Part shown: piece by piece, positions 7,563 to 15,887 of the stretch
How positions within the stretch are numbered: position 1 is the first letter of the stretch
Layout: each line of letters opens with the position of its first letter
From: SIAF01 sp046152955
Lineage (GTDB): Bacteria; Planctomycetota; Planctomycetia; Planctomycetales; Planctomycetaceae
Direction of reading: 5' to 3'
Assembly (NCBI GenBank): GCA_046152955.1
Contig: JBJXGA010000473.1
Location: 1-64,000, forward strand
DNA length: 64,000 bases
Translations under genes and position numbers: made by a program
Notes under the pieces: generated by a model
Told to the model about the DNA's origin: nothing
The model's database searches: none
The model's input: only the letters and a program-made list of their open reading frames with translations

Positions 7563-9728
7563 CTACGCCTTGCGACTGGCGCGAGCGCCCACCACTCCCA
7601 GAATGCCGATCATCACGACCAGGCTGAGCGCGGCCGGGAGATTGCTGGCGTTCCAGGCGGCGGGAAGCCGCTCCGTCAGGTCGAGGCGACTGGCCAGCCC
7701 CGGAATGAGCGACAGGAAGGCGATCAGGATCGCCGCGACCGATCCCCCGGCAATATAGCCTGACGACAGCAAGACGCCGGGGCTGGTGTCTCCCTCTTCG
7801 GGAGTCCTTTGAGCAACTCGGTCGGCCACGGCACGGATCACTCCTCCCAGAAAGACTGGAACAGAGGCCGAAATGGGGAGGTAAACTCCTACCGCAAAGG
7901 CGAGCGGCGAAACGCCGCAAAGCTGCATCACCAGGGCGATGAATACTCCAATCAGCACCAGCCCCCAGGGAAGTTTCTGGTTCAAAATCCCGTCGATGAT
8001 CAGAGCCATCAACCGCGTTTTGGGAGCTTCAAACTTCTGCACCGCTTCGCCGTTGTCCCGCACCCCGATGCCCCCATTGATCGCCGGATCGCACAGGTAG
8101 GCGGGTCGTCCCTGATCGTCGATCAAGTACTTCCCCTGCGGCGCCCTTTCCGGATTACCGGTTGTGGCATGCCAGACACGATATTCGGCTGTGTCCGAAA
8201 TCTCCGGCCCTTTCGGTCGCTCGCGGGTCGTCAGGCCAGCCAGCGTTTCGCTCGACAACTGAAATTCCGGCAGGTTTCGCTGTGTGTAAACCGTCCCGGC
8301 GTCGTTCAGCTTCACCAGCGTCCATCCGATCACCAGCGACGACGTGATGGCGCCCAGCAGAATGGCGCACTGCTGCCATTGCGGTGTGGCCCCCAGCAAA
8401 TACCCGGTCTTGAGATCCTGCGACGTGGTCCCCGCATTCGAGGTCGCGATGCAAACGATGGCCGCCACGGAGAGTGCCGCCACGCGGTCTGCAGGGGTTG
8501 TCCAACCGAGCAACAAGAAAACCAGGCAGGTCAACAGCAGCGTGGCCACCGTCATGCCGGAGATCGGATTGGAAGAGGAACCGATCTCGCCCGTCAGCCG
8601 CGATGAGACCGTGGCAAAGAAGAATCCGCAGGCGACCACCAGCAACCCGCCGACCCAGTTCATCTTTAATGAAGGGGACAGCGTGATGGCCACCACCAGC
8701 GCGATCGATCCGGCCACCACCAGCCACATCGGCAGATCCCGTTCGGTCCGCCGCGTCGGACCCGAGCCCTCGCTGCCACTGCGCCGCAAATCACTCAACC
8801 CGGCCCGAATCGATCCGAAGATCAATGGCAGCGCCTGGATCAGACTGATCAAACCTCCCGTGGCGACCGCTCCGGCGCCGATGTACAGAACGTAGTTTTT
8901 CCGAATTTCCCCCGGCCCCATGTCGCGAATCAACTGCGGCTTGACCATTAGCTCGGCATACAGCGGTTCGTCCAGCGCGTCGCCGAACAGCTTGATCGCC
9001 GGAGTCAACACCAGGGCGGCAAGAATCCCCCCGGCCATCATGATCGACGCGGTCCGCGGACCGATGATGTATCCGACCCCCAACAGAATGGGATTCGCTT
9101 CGGCGTCGATCTCGGCCCCTTTGTAGAACTTGAGCGCCACGCCGGGAGTATCCTTCCAGAGCCGCAGTCCCTGCATCAGCCACTGGTAGACGAACGCCAG
9201 TCCGAACCCGGCAAACACCGTCCGCGCGCTGTTCCCCCCTTCTTCGCCGACGATCAGCACGTCGGCGCAGGCGGTCCCTTCGGGGTATTTCAGCACGCCA
9301 TGCTGCTTGACGATCAGCGCCCGACGCAGCGGGATCATCATCAGAATGCCGAGCAAGCCCCCCAGGACGGCGACCAGCATGACATGGCCGATTTCCATGT
9401 CGAATCCCAGCAGCATCACCGCCGGCATCGTGACCCCCACGCCGAACGCGATCGACTCGCCGGCCGATCCGGTCGTCTGGACGATGTTGTTTTCCAGGAT
9501 CGTGGCCGGCCGCATCCCGAAGGCTCGGGAAAGAAACCGGAACAAGGTGATGGAAAGGACAGCGACCGGAATCGACGCGGAAACGGTCATCCCCACCTTG
9601 AGCACCAGGTACAGCGACGAGGTGCCGTAGACGATTCCCAGGATCACGCCGACCAGGAGCGGCCCCCAGGACCATTCGGGAATCCGCGCTTCGTCCGGAA
9701 CGTAAGGCTGATGGGAAGGGGCCGACAT
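7563..9728 (-). CDS. OPT family oligopeptide transporter
   Basis: 721 residues, a usual length for the OPT family, starting at ATG 9728 with AAGGAG seven bases upstream. The protein is made of many hydrophobic helices spread over the whole length. Family stretches are 'RPATILENNIVQTTGSAGE', 'ALIVKQHGVLKYPEGTACA', 'SNAGTTSQDLKTGYLLGAT' and 'FAVGVYLPISASVPVFLGG'. A soluble loop of about 80 residues lies between residues 510 and 590. OPT proteins import oligopeptides or metal chelates across the inner membrane, driven by proton flow. It stands alone, with no peptidase or binding protein beside it, so the substrate is open. Confidence 0.93.
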   Translation of the reverse strand: MSAPSHQPYVPDEARIPEWSWGPLLVGVILGIVYGTSSLYLVLKVGMTVSASIPVAVLSITLFRFLSRAFGMRPATILENNIVQTTGSAGESIAFGVGVTMPAVMLLGFDMEIGHVMLVAVLGGLLGILMMIPLRRALIVKQHGVLKYPEGTACADVLIVGEEGGNSARTVFAGFGLAFVYQWLMQGLRLWKDTPGVALKFYKGAEIDAEANPILLGVGYIIGPRTASIMMAGGILAALVLTPAIKLFGDALDEPLYAELMVKPQLIRDMGPGEIRKNYVLYIGAGAVATGGLISLIQALPLIFGSIRAGLSDLRRSGSEGSGPTRRTERDLPMWLVVAGSIALVVAITLSPSLKMNWVGGLLVVACGFFFATVSSRLTGEIGSSSNPISGMTVATLLLTCLVFLLLGWTTPADRVAALSVAAIVCIATSNAGTTSQDLKTGYLLGATPQWQQCAILLGAITSSLVIGWTLVKLNDAGTVYTQRNLPEFQLSSETLAGLTTRERPKGPEISDTAEYRVWHATTGNPERAPQGKYLIDDQGRPAYLCDPAINGGIGVRDNGEAVQKFEAPKTRLMALIIDGILNQKLPWGLVLIGVFIALVMQLCGVSPLAFAVGVYLPISASVPVFLGGVIRAVADRVAQRTPEEGDTSPGVLLSSGYIAGGSVAAILIAFLSLIPGLASRLDLTERLPAAWNASNLPAALSLVVMIGILGVVGARASRKA

Positions 9729-9866
9729 TCCGTCTCCTTGCCAAGTGTAGACCGCGACTGGTGGCCGCGAACCCGCCGGGCGCGCCTTGCGCCCAAGTGG
9801 AATTCACCAGTCTTCATCGCTCCGCCAGCGCGGTGGACACGACGGAGAACATGGCGAACGGCGGCT

Positions 9867-9896
9867 AAAAAAAGAGCCGGCGGAATCCGCCGGCTC
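9867..9896 (-). terminator. Rho-independent terminator of the cold-shock gene
   Basis: Read on the minus strand, GAGCCGGCGGA and TCCGCCGGCTC (9874-9896) form an 11-bp GC-rich stem with a minimal loop, followed at once by seven T residues (9873-9867). It lies 27 bases after the stop of the cold-shock gene. Stem followed by T-tract is the standard signature of intrinsic termination. Confidence 0.9.
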
Positions 9897-9922
9897 AAGC
9901 TGACTTCCAGAAGACCCGCGCT

Positions 9923-10120
9923 TTAGAGAACGCGAACGTTCTCGGCGCGCGGCCCCTTGGGACCGCGACCTTCGTTGTACGAGACGCGCTGCCCCTCGTG
10001 CAAATCGTCGTAACGCACTCCTTCGAGGTTCGACATGTGGAAGAACAGGTCCTTGTCAGTTCCGGTGCTGATAAAACCGAAGCCCTTGTCCGTTAATTTC
10101 TTGATTGTTCCCTCTGGCAT
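9923..10120 (-). CDS. Cold-shock domain protein
   Basis: A 65-residue CspA-family protein. It has the five-strand OB-fold pattern with RNP-1 as 'KGFGFIS' and RNP-2 as 'DLFFHMSNL', then 'LHEGQRVSYNEGRGPKGPRAENV'. These proteins bind single-stranded RNA and DNA and act as RNA chaperones in the cytoplasm. The gene stands alone as a complete unit with a recognisable promoter (10197-10225), a leader of about 70 nt, CAGGAA ahead of the ATG and an intrinsic terminator (9867-9896). Whether this copy is cold-induced or constitutive cannot be told; the leader has a possible hairpin (GCCGAC with GTCGG). Confidence 0.95.
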   Translation of the reverse strand: MPEGTIKKLTDKGFGFISTGTDKDLFFHMSNLEGVRYDDLHEGQRVSYNEGRGPKGPRAENVRVL

Positions 10121-10196
10121 GCCGTGCAGTTCCTGAAAGAGTGTGGCTGGCTCAATGCCCGACGCGCAACGGTCGGCTATTCAAAGGCCAGCCCTG

Positions 10197-10225
10197 ATCA
10201 TATCAAATCCCGTGGAATTGTACAA
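10197..10225 (-). promoter_or_regulatory. Sigma-70-type promoter of the cold-shock gene
   Basis: On the minus strand TTGTAC (10225-10220) and TATGAT (10202-10197) are separated by exactly 17 bases, close to the housekeeping consensus. Transcription would begin near 10190, leaving a leader of about 70 nt before the cold-shock start at 10120. Confidence 0.7.
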
Positions 10226-10249
10226 CGACTCCTGGTGCGGAAAATTGGA

Positions 10250-10546
10250 TTACCGGGCAAACCGGGAAACTCCGCGGTTCAGCCGCCAAACCCCCTCCCT
10301 TTTTACCGTCGACGATCCCCCCAGCCTGAGGCTGGTTCTGACCTCAATTTCCCGGCGGGTTCGTCGATTCGTCAACCATAAAACAAGCTTCTTTAGTCCC
10401 ACCTTGATCGCGATTTCCCAGACCGTTCCCATGCTCAGGAGCAGTTCGTTTGCAGGGTCAACCAGCAGTGCCGTAGCACTGGCGCTGATCTGAGGGCTGC
10501 CAAGCGAATGCCACAGAAACGTATGGGTGTCGCGCAGGAGCTTCAT
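10250..10546 (-). pseudogene. vapC: Truncated VapC-type PIN-domain toxin
   Basis: The first ~54 residues match the start of a PIN-domain ribonuclease: 'LLRDTHTFLWHSLGSP' with the first catalytic aspartate, 'DPANELLLSMGTVWEIAIK' with the conserved glutamate, then 'VGLKKL'. After about position 10384 the frame turns into unrelated Arg-rich sequence and stops at 98 residues; the remaining half of the domain with the later acidic residues is missing. Intact relatives are about 125-135 residues. The start overlaps the antitoxin stop as ATGA, as in working modules. The break falls just upstream of the cold-shock promoter, consistent with a deletion. It is unlikely to be an active nuclease. Confidence 0.8.
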
Positions 10547-10782
10547 TCCATGTATTCCTTCATGTCCTCTTGGGGAGCGTCGAAGCCTGGGGCCATGTAA
10601 GCAATCATTCCCTTACACAAACCGGGACCGGGACGGAGCGGCATGAGCGCCTGAGGATGTTCACTGATAAGCTTGGCAATCGGTTTCTGGTTCTCGGTGA
10701 TGACAAGTTCCTCACCGGGGAACAACTGATGGATGATCTCCGGAAAATTGGCCTGTGCTTCCTCAAGAGTCACGGTGGTCAT
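10543..10782 (-). CDS. Phd/YefM-type antitoxin
   Basis: 79 residues from ATG at 10782 with AAGGA upstream; an extension to 10833 would reach into the preceding gene. The N-terminus 'MTTVTLEEAQANFPEIIHQL' and 'GEELVITENQKPIAKLI' is the classic Phd/YefM fold that binds operator DNA. The C-terminal tail would wrap the toxin. It overlaps the PIN toxin start by four bases. Since the toxin is truncated, the antitoxin may survive by chance or by protecting against other toxins. Upstream, only 47 bp separate it from the thioredoxin-fusion gene, so it may be read from that operon or from a small promoter of its own. Confidence 0.88.
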   Translation of the reverse strand: MTTVTLEEAQANFPEIIHQLFPGEELVITENQKPIAKLISEHPQALMPLRPGPGLCKGMIAYMAPGFDAPQEDMKEYME

Positions 10783-10829
10783 GATCGATCCTTCTGGTTT
10801 TGTGAGAACGCCATCTCCCCCCCTGCCGC

Positions 10830-13631
10830 TCACTTTCCATCCGCTTTCCCATCGCCCGGCGACACCAGCGATTGGAGCGTCTCGCGGATCTGGTCTTCCA
10901 GACGCGGATTGGCGCCGACGTACAGTCGCACGATTTTTCCTTCGCGGTCGATGATCACCGTTTGCGGAATGGCGCTGGCGGCGTAACGTTCGGCGACGAC
11001 CCCGTCCCGATCGAGGGCCACCGTCAGGTTGAGTTTGTGCCGTTCGAGCAGGGGGGTGATCTGCTTGGGAGTTTCTTCCAGGTTGACGGCGATCAACTCG
11101 ACCCCCTGGTCTTCGAACTCACGCGTGACGCGCTCGACCTGGGGCATCGATTTCAGGCAGGGACCGCACCAGGTGGCCCAGAAATCCAGCACGACGATCT
11201 TCCCTTTGTGCGCCGAAAGCTGGAATTTCTCCCCCCCCAAAAGCTCCAACTGAAAATCGGGGGCGGGTTTTCCCACCAGCGGAGAATCGCCGCCGGGAGC
11301 GCTCCCCCCCTCGTCGTCCTCTTCCGCCTGAACGAATTTGGGGTCGATCGCGTTTTGCAGTTTCCATTGTTGATAGTCGAGCTGCGCCGCGGCCCGTTCG
11401 ATCGCTCCGCCGATCAGGAGCTGGTCGATCCTGGCGAGCGGGACGCGGCAGCCCCCCAGAATGTCGCTCTCTCCCACAATGACCGGTTCGTCCGCGTCGC
11501 CGGCGGTGTTCGCCACCTGCCGGGCGATGAACGTCAGCCGGTTTCCGTCGCTTCGCAGGGTTTGCACGCGGACTCCATCTGAGCCCGCCGCATCCGGCGC
11601 CTCGTGAGGCTCGTCCGCCAGTTCGTCGGCATGCAGCCAGATGATGCGGGCGACCCGTTCGCGCGGCAACTCGCGGTTTTCCAGCCGCACTTCCAACTGC
11701 AAGCGGGTCTCATCCATGCCGGCGATGCGCGCCCGCAGATAATCGCCGTTGCGCGAACGAATGAGGTGCGTGGGGGGGCTGTCCCGTTGCATCCGGGGTA
11801 GAGTGAGCAGCCGGTCGCGCTTGTGCTTGTACAACTTGACGACGCTGGCTGTCTCGGGGGCCAGTTCGACCGCTTTGACGCGGTCATGCGGGACGAACTT
11901 GGCATCGCTGACGGTGGATTGGAACCAGACCCCCTGCTCGTCGATCTTGGTCACTTCGCAGGGGAGGGTGTCTCCCGTGCGCAAATGGAGCGATCGCGTT
12001 CCCCCAGAGGCCGCGGCCCCCTGGGGGTTATTCCCCAAGGCCTGGACGAACCCTTCGACGAATCCGGCCGGCTTGCGCTGTGCCGGTTGCGGCGCCTTTG
12101 GCGCCTTGGGGCGCGGCGGAGGAGGTTCGCGGTAGACAATCCGCCCCGACACTCCGGGGCGCAGGGCTCCTGCCGTCCGGCTCCCCAGCGGCTGCCAGGT
12201 GAGGCAACTGACCCCATTTTCCGCCTGACCGTCTCGCAGAACGCCACGCAGCTTGAGCCCCTGCAATTCCAGATTTCCCGACAGGCGCGCGTCGCTCCCC
12301 TGGGGAGCTCCCTGGTGCAGCCCAACCAGCGAGCGCAACTGCGCCAGAGGGGCCACGAGCGGATCGCGCAAGGCCGGAGCCGCAATCCGCAGGATCTCTT
12401 CCTCAACGCGCATCAATTCCCCGCTCACCTGGCAGCCATCCTGATAAACGGCACGAATCGAACGGGGGGGGGGGTCGGTCTCTTCGGGAGCGAGGAACAA
12501 ACTGGACATGTCCTTGGCGGCGACACGCGCTTCCCCCGTGTCGGTTTTCAGCAAGAATTCCTGGCGTTGGGGGTCGAAGCCGCTGAACTGGCCGTACAGA
12601 ATCGTGCCGTCCAGCCGATGGATGCGGGCCTTGTCAGCCTGAATTGGTTGTGGAGGTTCGCCATTCCAGCGCCCCACTCGCAGCCGTTCCAGCCGCAAGT
12701 CGCCCCGTTTGTTCGTCAACCGCACTCCGCCCAGAACTTCGCTACGGACCTTGTTGAATTTGAGGTCAGCCAACTGTTCTCCCTGGGGAGAAAAGACCAG
12801 GCAGCGATTCTGCGCCTGATCGAGATAGCAGACCAGATGGGCGCGGTTCTCGGCGGTGTCGATTTTTTGCACTGACGCCACATCCGCCTCGCGCTCGGTT
12901 TCGCGCTCGATGACCAGATCGTTTTCCCAGACCTCAAAGCGGAACGCCTGCTGGTTGATTTTTTCATCCGATCCGGTTCCCAGAGCCAGCACGAAATCGG
13001 GCTTTTTCTTCCAGGAGAGTTCCACCTCGATTGTCGCCTGCGCCGGGAGCTTCAGATCGCGGGTGATCGAGGCCCCTTCACCATCAGCGACGAGCTGGCC
13101 AAATTCTTCGCGCCAGCCGCGCTGCCCTCCGGCGGAGACGGTCCATTCCGCCAATCCATTAGGGCCCAGGTAGAGCAGATCGTCTGCTTCCCGCCAGCGA
13201 AAGATGCGCTGGATCGCGCTCCGCTTGACATGCACGGGGCCAAATCGCGACTCGTCCAGTTCCAGATGTTCGCCGGACAAACCGCGGATCGCTCCGAACA
13301 GCACGTCCCCTCCGGCCAATTCCAGGCAGTAGTCCCCGGTCGATTTGGGAGACTCTTTTGGAACCGGAAACTGAACCGAGTTCACCTCTTCGACAGCGAA
13401 TTCAAACGGTGTGGCGAATGCCGGAGACTGCCAGCGGATCGTCCCCAGGGCGTCGCTGGGACGCAAAACCCCAGTGGCAAATCCGCCGTTGATGAGGTTC
13501 AACTGGGCGTCCGATGGCGCGGCGGAGTCCTTCTCGGCCCCGCCGGTCGCAGAGGTCTGAGCGGACGCCACAAGGCAGCACATCGCCAGGAAGGCGAGTC
13601 CCCCGGCTCCACGAAACAGGTCATTGCGCAT
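10830..13631 (-). CDS. Large secreted protein with C-terminal TlpA-like thioredoxin domain
   Basis: 933 residues. A signal peptide covers about residues 1-24 ('GGLAFLAMCCLVASAQ'). Most of the protein (about 40-760) is a long beta-rich region with repeated 'DLLYLGPNGL'-, 'LHLRTGDTLPCEV'- and 'YLRARIAGMDE'-type segments that look like repeated small barrels. A proline-rich linker lies near residue 500. The last ~155 residues are a thioredoxin/TlpA domain: 'KPAPDFQLELLGG', 'DFWATWCGPCLKSMP' with redox cysteines C822 and C825, and cis-proline 'SAIPQTVIIDREG'. It probably acts as a thiol oxidoreductase outside the cytoplasm. It follows a terpene-cyclase-like gene with a 13-bp gap. The role of the N-terminal part is unknown. 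Confidence 0.85.
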   Translation of the reverse strand: MRNDLFRGAGGLAFLAMCCLVASAQTSATGGAEKDSAAPSDAQLNLINGGFATGVLRPSDALGTIRWQSPAFATPFEFAVEEVNSVQFPVPKESPKSTGDYCLELAGGDVLFGAIRGLSGEHLELDESRFGPVHVKRSAIQRIFRWREADDLLYLGPNGLAEWTVSAGGQRGWREEFGQLVADGEGASITRDLKLPAQATIEVELSWKKKPDFVLALGTGSDEKINQQAFRFEVWENDLVIERETEREADVASVQKIDTAENRAHLVCYLDQAQNRCLVFSPQGEQLADLKFNKVRSEVLGGVRLTNKRGDLRLERLRVGRWNGEPPQPIQADKARIHRLDGTILYGQFSGFDPQRQEFLLKTDTGEARVAAKDMSSLFLAPEETDPPPRSIRAVYQDGCQVSGELMRVEEEILRIAAPALRDPLVAPLAQLRSLVGLHQGAPQGSDARLSGNLELQGLKLRGVLRDGQAENGVSCLTWQPLGSRTAGALRPGVSGRIVYREPPPPRPKAPKAPQPAQRKPAGFVEGFVQALGNNPQGAAASGGTRSLHLRTGDTLPCEVTKIDEQGVWFQSTVSDAKFVPHDRVKAVELAPETASVVKLYKHKRDRLLTLPRMQRDSPPTHLIRSRNGDYLRARIAGMDETRLQLEVRLENRELPRERVARIIWLHADELADEPHEAPDAAGSDGVRVQTLRSDGNRLTFIARQVANTAGDADEPVIVGESDILGGCRVPLARIDQLLIGGAIERAAAQLDYQQWKLQNAIDPKFVQAEEDDEGGSAPGGDSPLVGKPAPDFQLELLGGEKFQLSAHKGKIVVLDFWATWCGPCLKSMPQVERVTREFEDQGVELIAVNLEETPKQITPLLERHKLNLTVALDRDGVVAERYAASAIPQTVIIDREGKIVRLYVGANPRLEDQIRETLQSLVSPGDGKADGK

Positions 13632-13644
13632 GAGTTGCTACCCG

Positions 13645-14736
13645 TCAACGTTCGTAAATTGGCAGAAAACGATAATTCAACGCGATCGCCAGGAGCGACA
13701 ACGAGGTGCTGATCGCCGGCCCCATTTGTCCCTTGAAACTCCCGTCCCCCTGCTGCAAGGGCTTGAGTTGCCGAATCAGCAACTTGTTCCATTTTTCCCA
13801 AGCCTCGACATCCCCCTGAAACAGGGCCTGCGCCTGGTAATAGCGGGTGTACTCGGGCCAGCCCTGTTGTCCGGTCTGTTCCAGCCGCTGCTTGAGGAAG
13901 CCGACGGTCGATTTGAACTGCGGCAGGTCTTTGCGGCGCGCAACCGAATACACCAGAGTGGCGATCGACACTCGCGCCATCCCGTCGTCAAATCCCCCGA
14001 TTCCTGAATAGGCCACCTGCCCCGACCCCGAGGTCATCGACTTGTAATACGAGACCGCCTTGTCGATTGCTTCGTCCGGGACTTCGATTCCCGCGTTCCG
14101 GGCGGCGAGCAGGCCGACCGTCACCGCTCCGCTGACCGACGTGTCGGCATCGGTCGAATCGGGCGAATAGCGCCAGGCCCCCAGGGAGTTCTTTTTCTGA
14201 GACGTGATCGCGGCGCGGACAGCCAGTTCCAGCGCCTGGCCGATCGTCCGTTGCGGCTGGCCATCAGGCCACAAGTTGCGCTCATCGACCGCTCCATACG
14301 CTTCCGCCAGTCCCAGCATCCCAAATCCGTGGTGGTACATGCTGTTCCCCAGATAGCCGGTCGAGGCATTCTGGCCGCGGATGATGCTCCGCACAGCGCG
14401 GCGGACATGATTGGCGTACATCCCAAAATTGGGATCTTCCCCGGATGCCAAAAAGACCATGAGACCCAAACCGGTGGAGCCGGGTCCCTGTTCTCCTCCC
14501 GACCAATCGCCGTTTTCGGACTGCGTGGTAGCCAGGTATTGCAGTCCCCGATCGTACATCTCGCGGACGTCGCGCGGGACGACCTCTCCGTAACGGATGT
14601 TAGGGGGCTGCGCCAGGACAGGGCCGGTCATTGCCAACAGCGCCAATCCGACAATCAAGGGCCGGACGAACGCGCGGATCGACAAAGCTCTGGTACGGAG
14701 AGAAACCAGGAACGTTGAAACAGGAACGGGGTTCAC
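13645..14736 (-). CDS. Secreted prenyltransferase/squalene-oxidase repeat protein
   Basis: 363 residues. A signal peptide (about 1-42, ending 'TGPVLAQ') precedes an alpha/alpha-toroid domain made of repeated helical units: 'RGLQYLATTQSENGDWSGG', 'SIIRGQNASTGYLGNSMYH', 'AITSQKKNSLGAWRYSP' and 'ISTSLSLLAIALNYRFLPI'. Such repeats are shared with terpene cyclases, alpha-2-macroglobulin complement domains and many planctomycete proteins. I do not see the DXDD motif of squalene-hopene cyclase, so a cyclase role is unlikely. It sits 13 bp ahead of the thioredoxin-fusion gene and is probably co-transcribed. Confidence 0.85.
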   Translation of the reverse strand: MNPVPVSTFLVSLRTRALSIRAFVRPLIVGLALLAMTGPVLAQPPNIRYGEVVPRDVREMYDRGLQYLATTQSENGDWSGGEQGPGSTGLGLMVFLASGEDPNFGMYANHVRRAVRSIIRGQNASTGYLGNSMYHHGFGMLGLAEAYGAVDERNLWPDGQPQRTIGQALELAVRAAITSQKKNSLGAWRYSPDSTDADTSVSGAVTVGLLAARNAGIEVPDEAIDKAVSYYKSMTSGSGQVAYSGIGGFDDGMARVSIATLVYSVARRKDLPQFKSTVGFLKQRLEQTGQQGWPEYTRYYQAQALFQGDVEAWEKWNKLLIRQLKPLQQGDGSFKGQMGPAISTSLSLLAIALNYRFLPIYER

Positions 14737-14939
14737 GATGGTCGGGTCTCAACAGGAGCGAAAAGCCGGGTTAGGGATGGGAGCGTCGTAACAGTACATT
14801 GTAAGTGTCGACGCCCGTGGTGGCTCGATGCGATGCGCCAGCGGGAAGTGCCGACTGCCTGCGGTTTGCTCCCCGTGCATTATTGCGCCGTCCTTCTGAT
14901 TGTGGCCCGCCGCCGCACGCGGGAGGCGATACCGGTTGT

Positions 14940-15851
14940 TCATTCCACTTTGGCGGCAGTGTCTGCCGGGGGGTTCGCACGTTGCGCCGCACCGGCGGCC
15001 GCCGCGCCCCCCTCTTCCGCCGGGTCGTCGTCGAGCAATCGATTCGATTTCAAAAACTGTTCCAGACCCCGCGCCTGAGCGAGCTGCTGGTTGAACATCT
15101 TCCATTGCGGCTCGTCGAGGATCTCCCGGATTTTCTCTTCGGGAACTTTGGAAGCCTGCAGCATGACAATGTAAGTGTCGTACTGGCCCGACCTGCGAAT
15201 CGGCCGCGTCTCGTCCATCAGCAACTGAACCAGCTTGGAACGCTGCGCTGCGCGGAGCGCCAGGGCGTCGTCGAGTTGTGCCACGACCCGTTCCACAGTC
15301 GCCCGGTACCGAAACGTCTGTCGCTCGCGGTCCGACTTTTCGAATTTCGCCCCCTGTTCGGCGGTGAGCGACTTGCGGAGCGCCTTGTCGAAAAACGAGC
15401 CCTGGCCAAATGGTCCGTTCCGGACGATCAATTGCAGCGGCTGAATCTCCTGGAAAAACTCTCCGATCTTGTTCTGATCCCCCTTCACCAACTGGAATTT
15501 CTTGCGTTTTTCGTCGACCTGTTCATGAAACCGGCGGATGTCGGCACGACCGGCCAATTCCAGCTTCTTCTTCTGCTCGGGGGTCACCCCGCACACCCGA
15601 TCCACCTCATCGATCCGGAGCTGAAGTTGAGAATCGAGCCGTTTGCGTCCCGCAGCGGCGTTCCGGTTTCCCCCGTAAATCCACTGATCAAAGTTCTCAT
15701 CCGCCATCATGAACTGCGGAGCATCGAGCGGTGTCTCTTCCTCCACGACGTCGTCATCGGCGCGCACGATGGCTGCCGACGCCAAGAGGCCCACCAGTAG
15801 GGCCGCTCGCCACCACATCGAATTGCCGCGATCCCCCCATCCCATGGTCAT
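14940..15851 (-). CDS. Secreted protein related to its upstream neighbour, unknown function
   Basis: 303 residues with a signal peptide (about 11-32, 'WWRAALLVGLLASAAIVRA'). The mature part is mainly helical and charged: 'ELAGRADIRRFHEQVDEKRKKF', 'SLTAEQGAKFEKSDRERQTF', 'LDDALALRAAQRSKLVQLL' and 'ILDEPQWKMFNQQLAQARGL'. The order 'VTPEQKKKLELAG...LTAEQ..KFE...LRAAQRSKLV' also occurs in the C-terminal half of the protein encoded just upstream ('PTPEQKTTLKKEG...LTDEQVAVYDKE...LSSDQREKI'). The two are therefore paralogous modules. The tail is Ala/Gly-rich. It starts 36 bp after its upstream neighbour. No enzymatic motif is visible. Confidence 0.75.
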   Translation of the reverse strand: MTMGWGDRGNSMWWRAALLVGLLASAAIVRADDDVVEEETPLDAPQFMMADENFDQWIYGGNRNAAAGRKRLDSQLQLRIDEVDRVCGVTPEQKKKLELAGRADIRRFHEQVDEKRKKFQLVKGDQNKIGEFFQEIQPLQLIVRNGPFGQGSFFDKALRKSLTAEQGAKFEKSDRERQTFRYRATVERVVAQLDDALALRAAQRSKLVQLLMDETRPIRRSGQYDTYIVMLQASKVPEEKIREILDEPQWKMFNQQLAQARGLEQFLKSNRLLDDDPAEEGGAAAAGAAQRANPPADTAAKVE

Positions 15852-15887
15852 TCGTCGCCTCTCTCGCTGACGCTCTATCCGAGGGCG

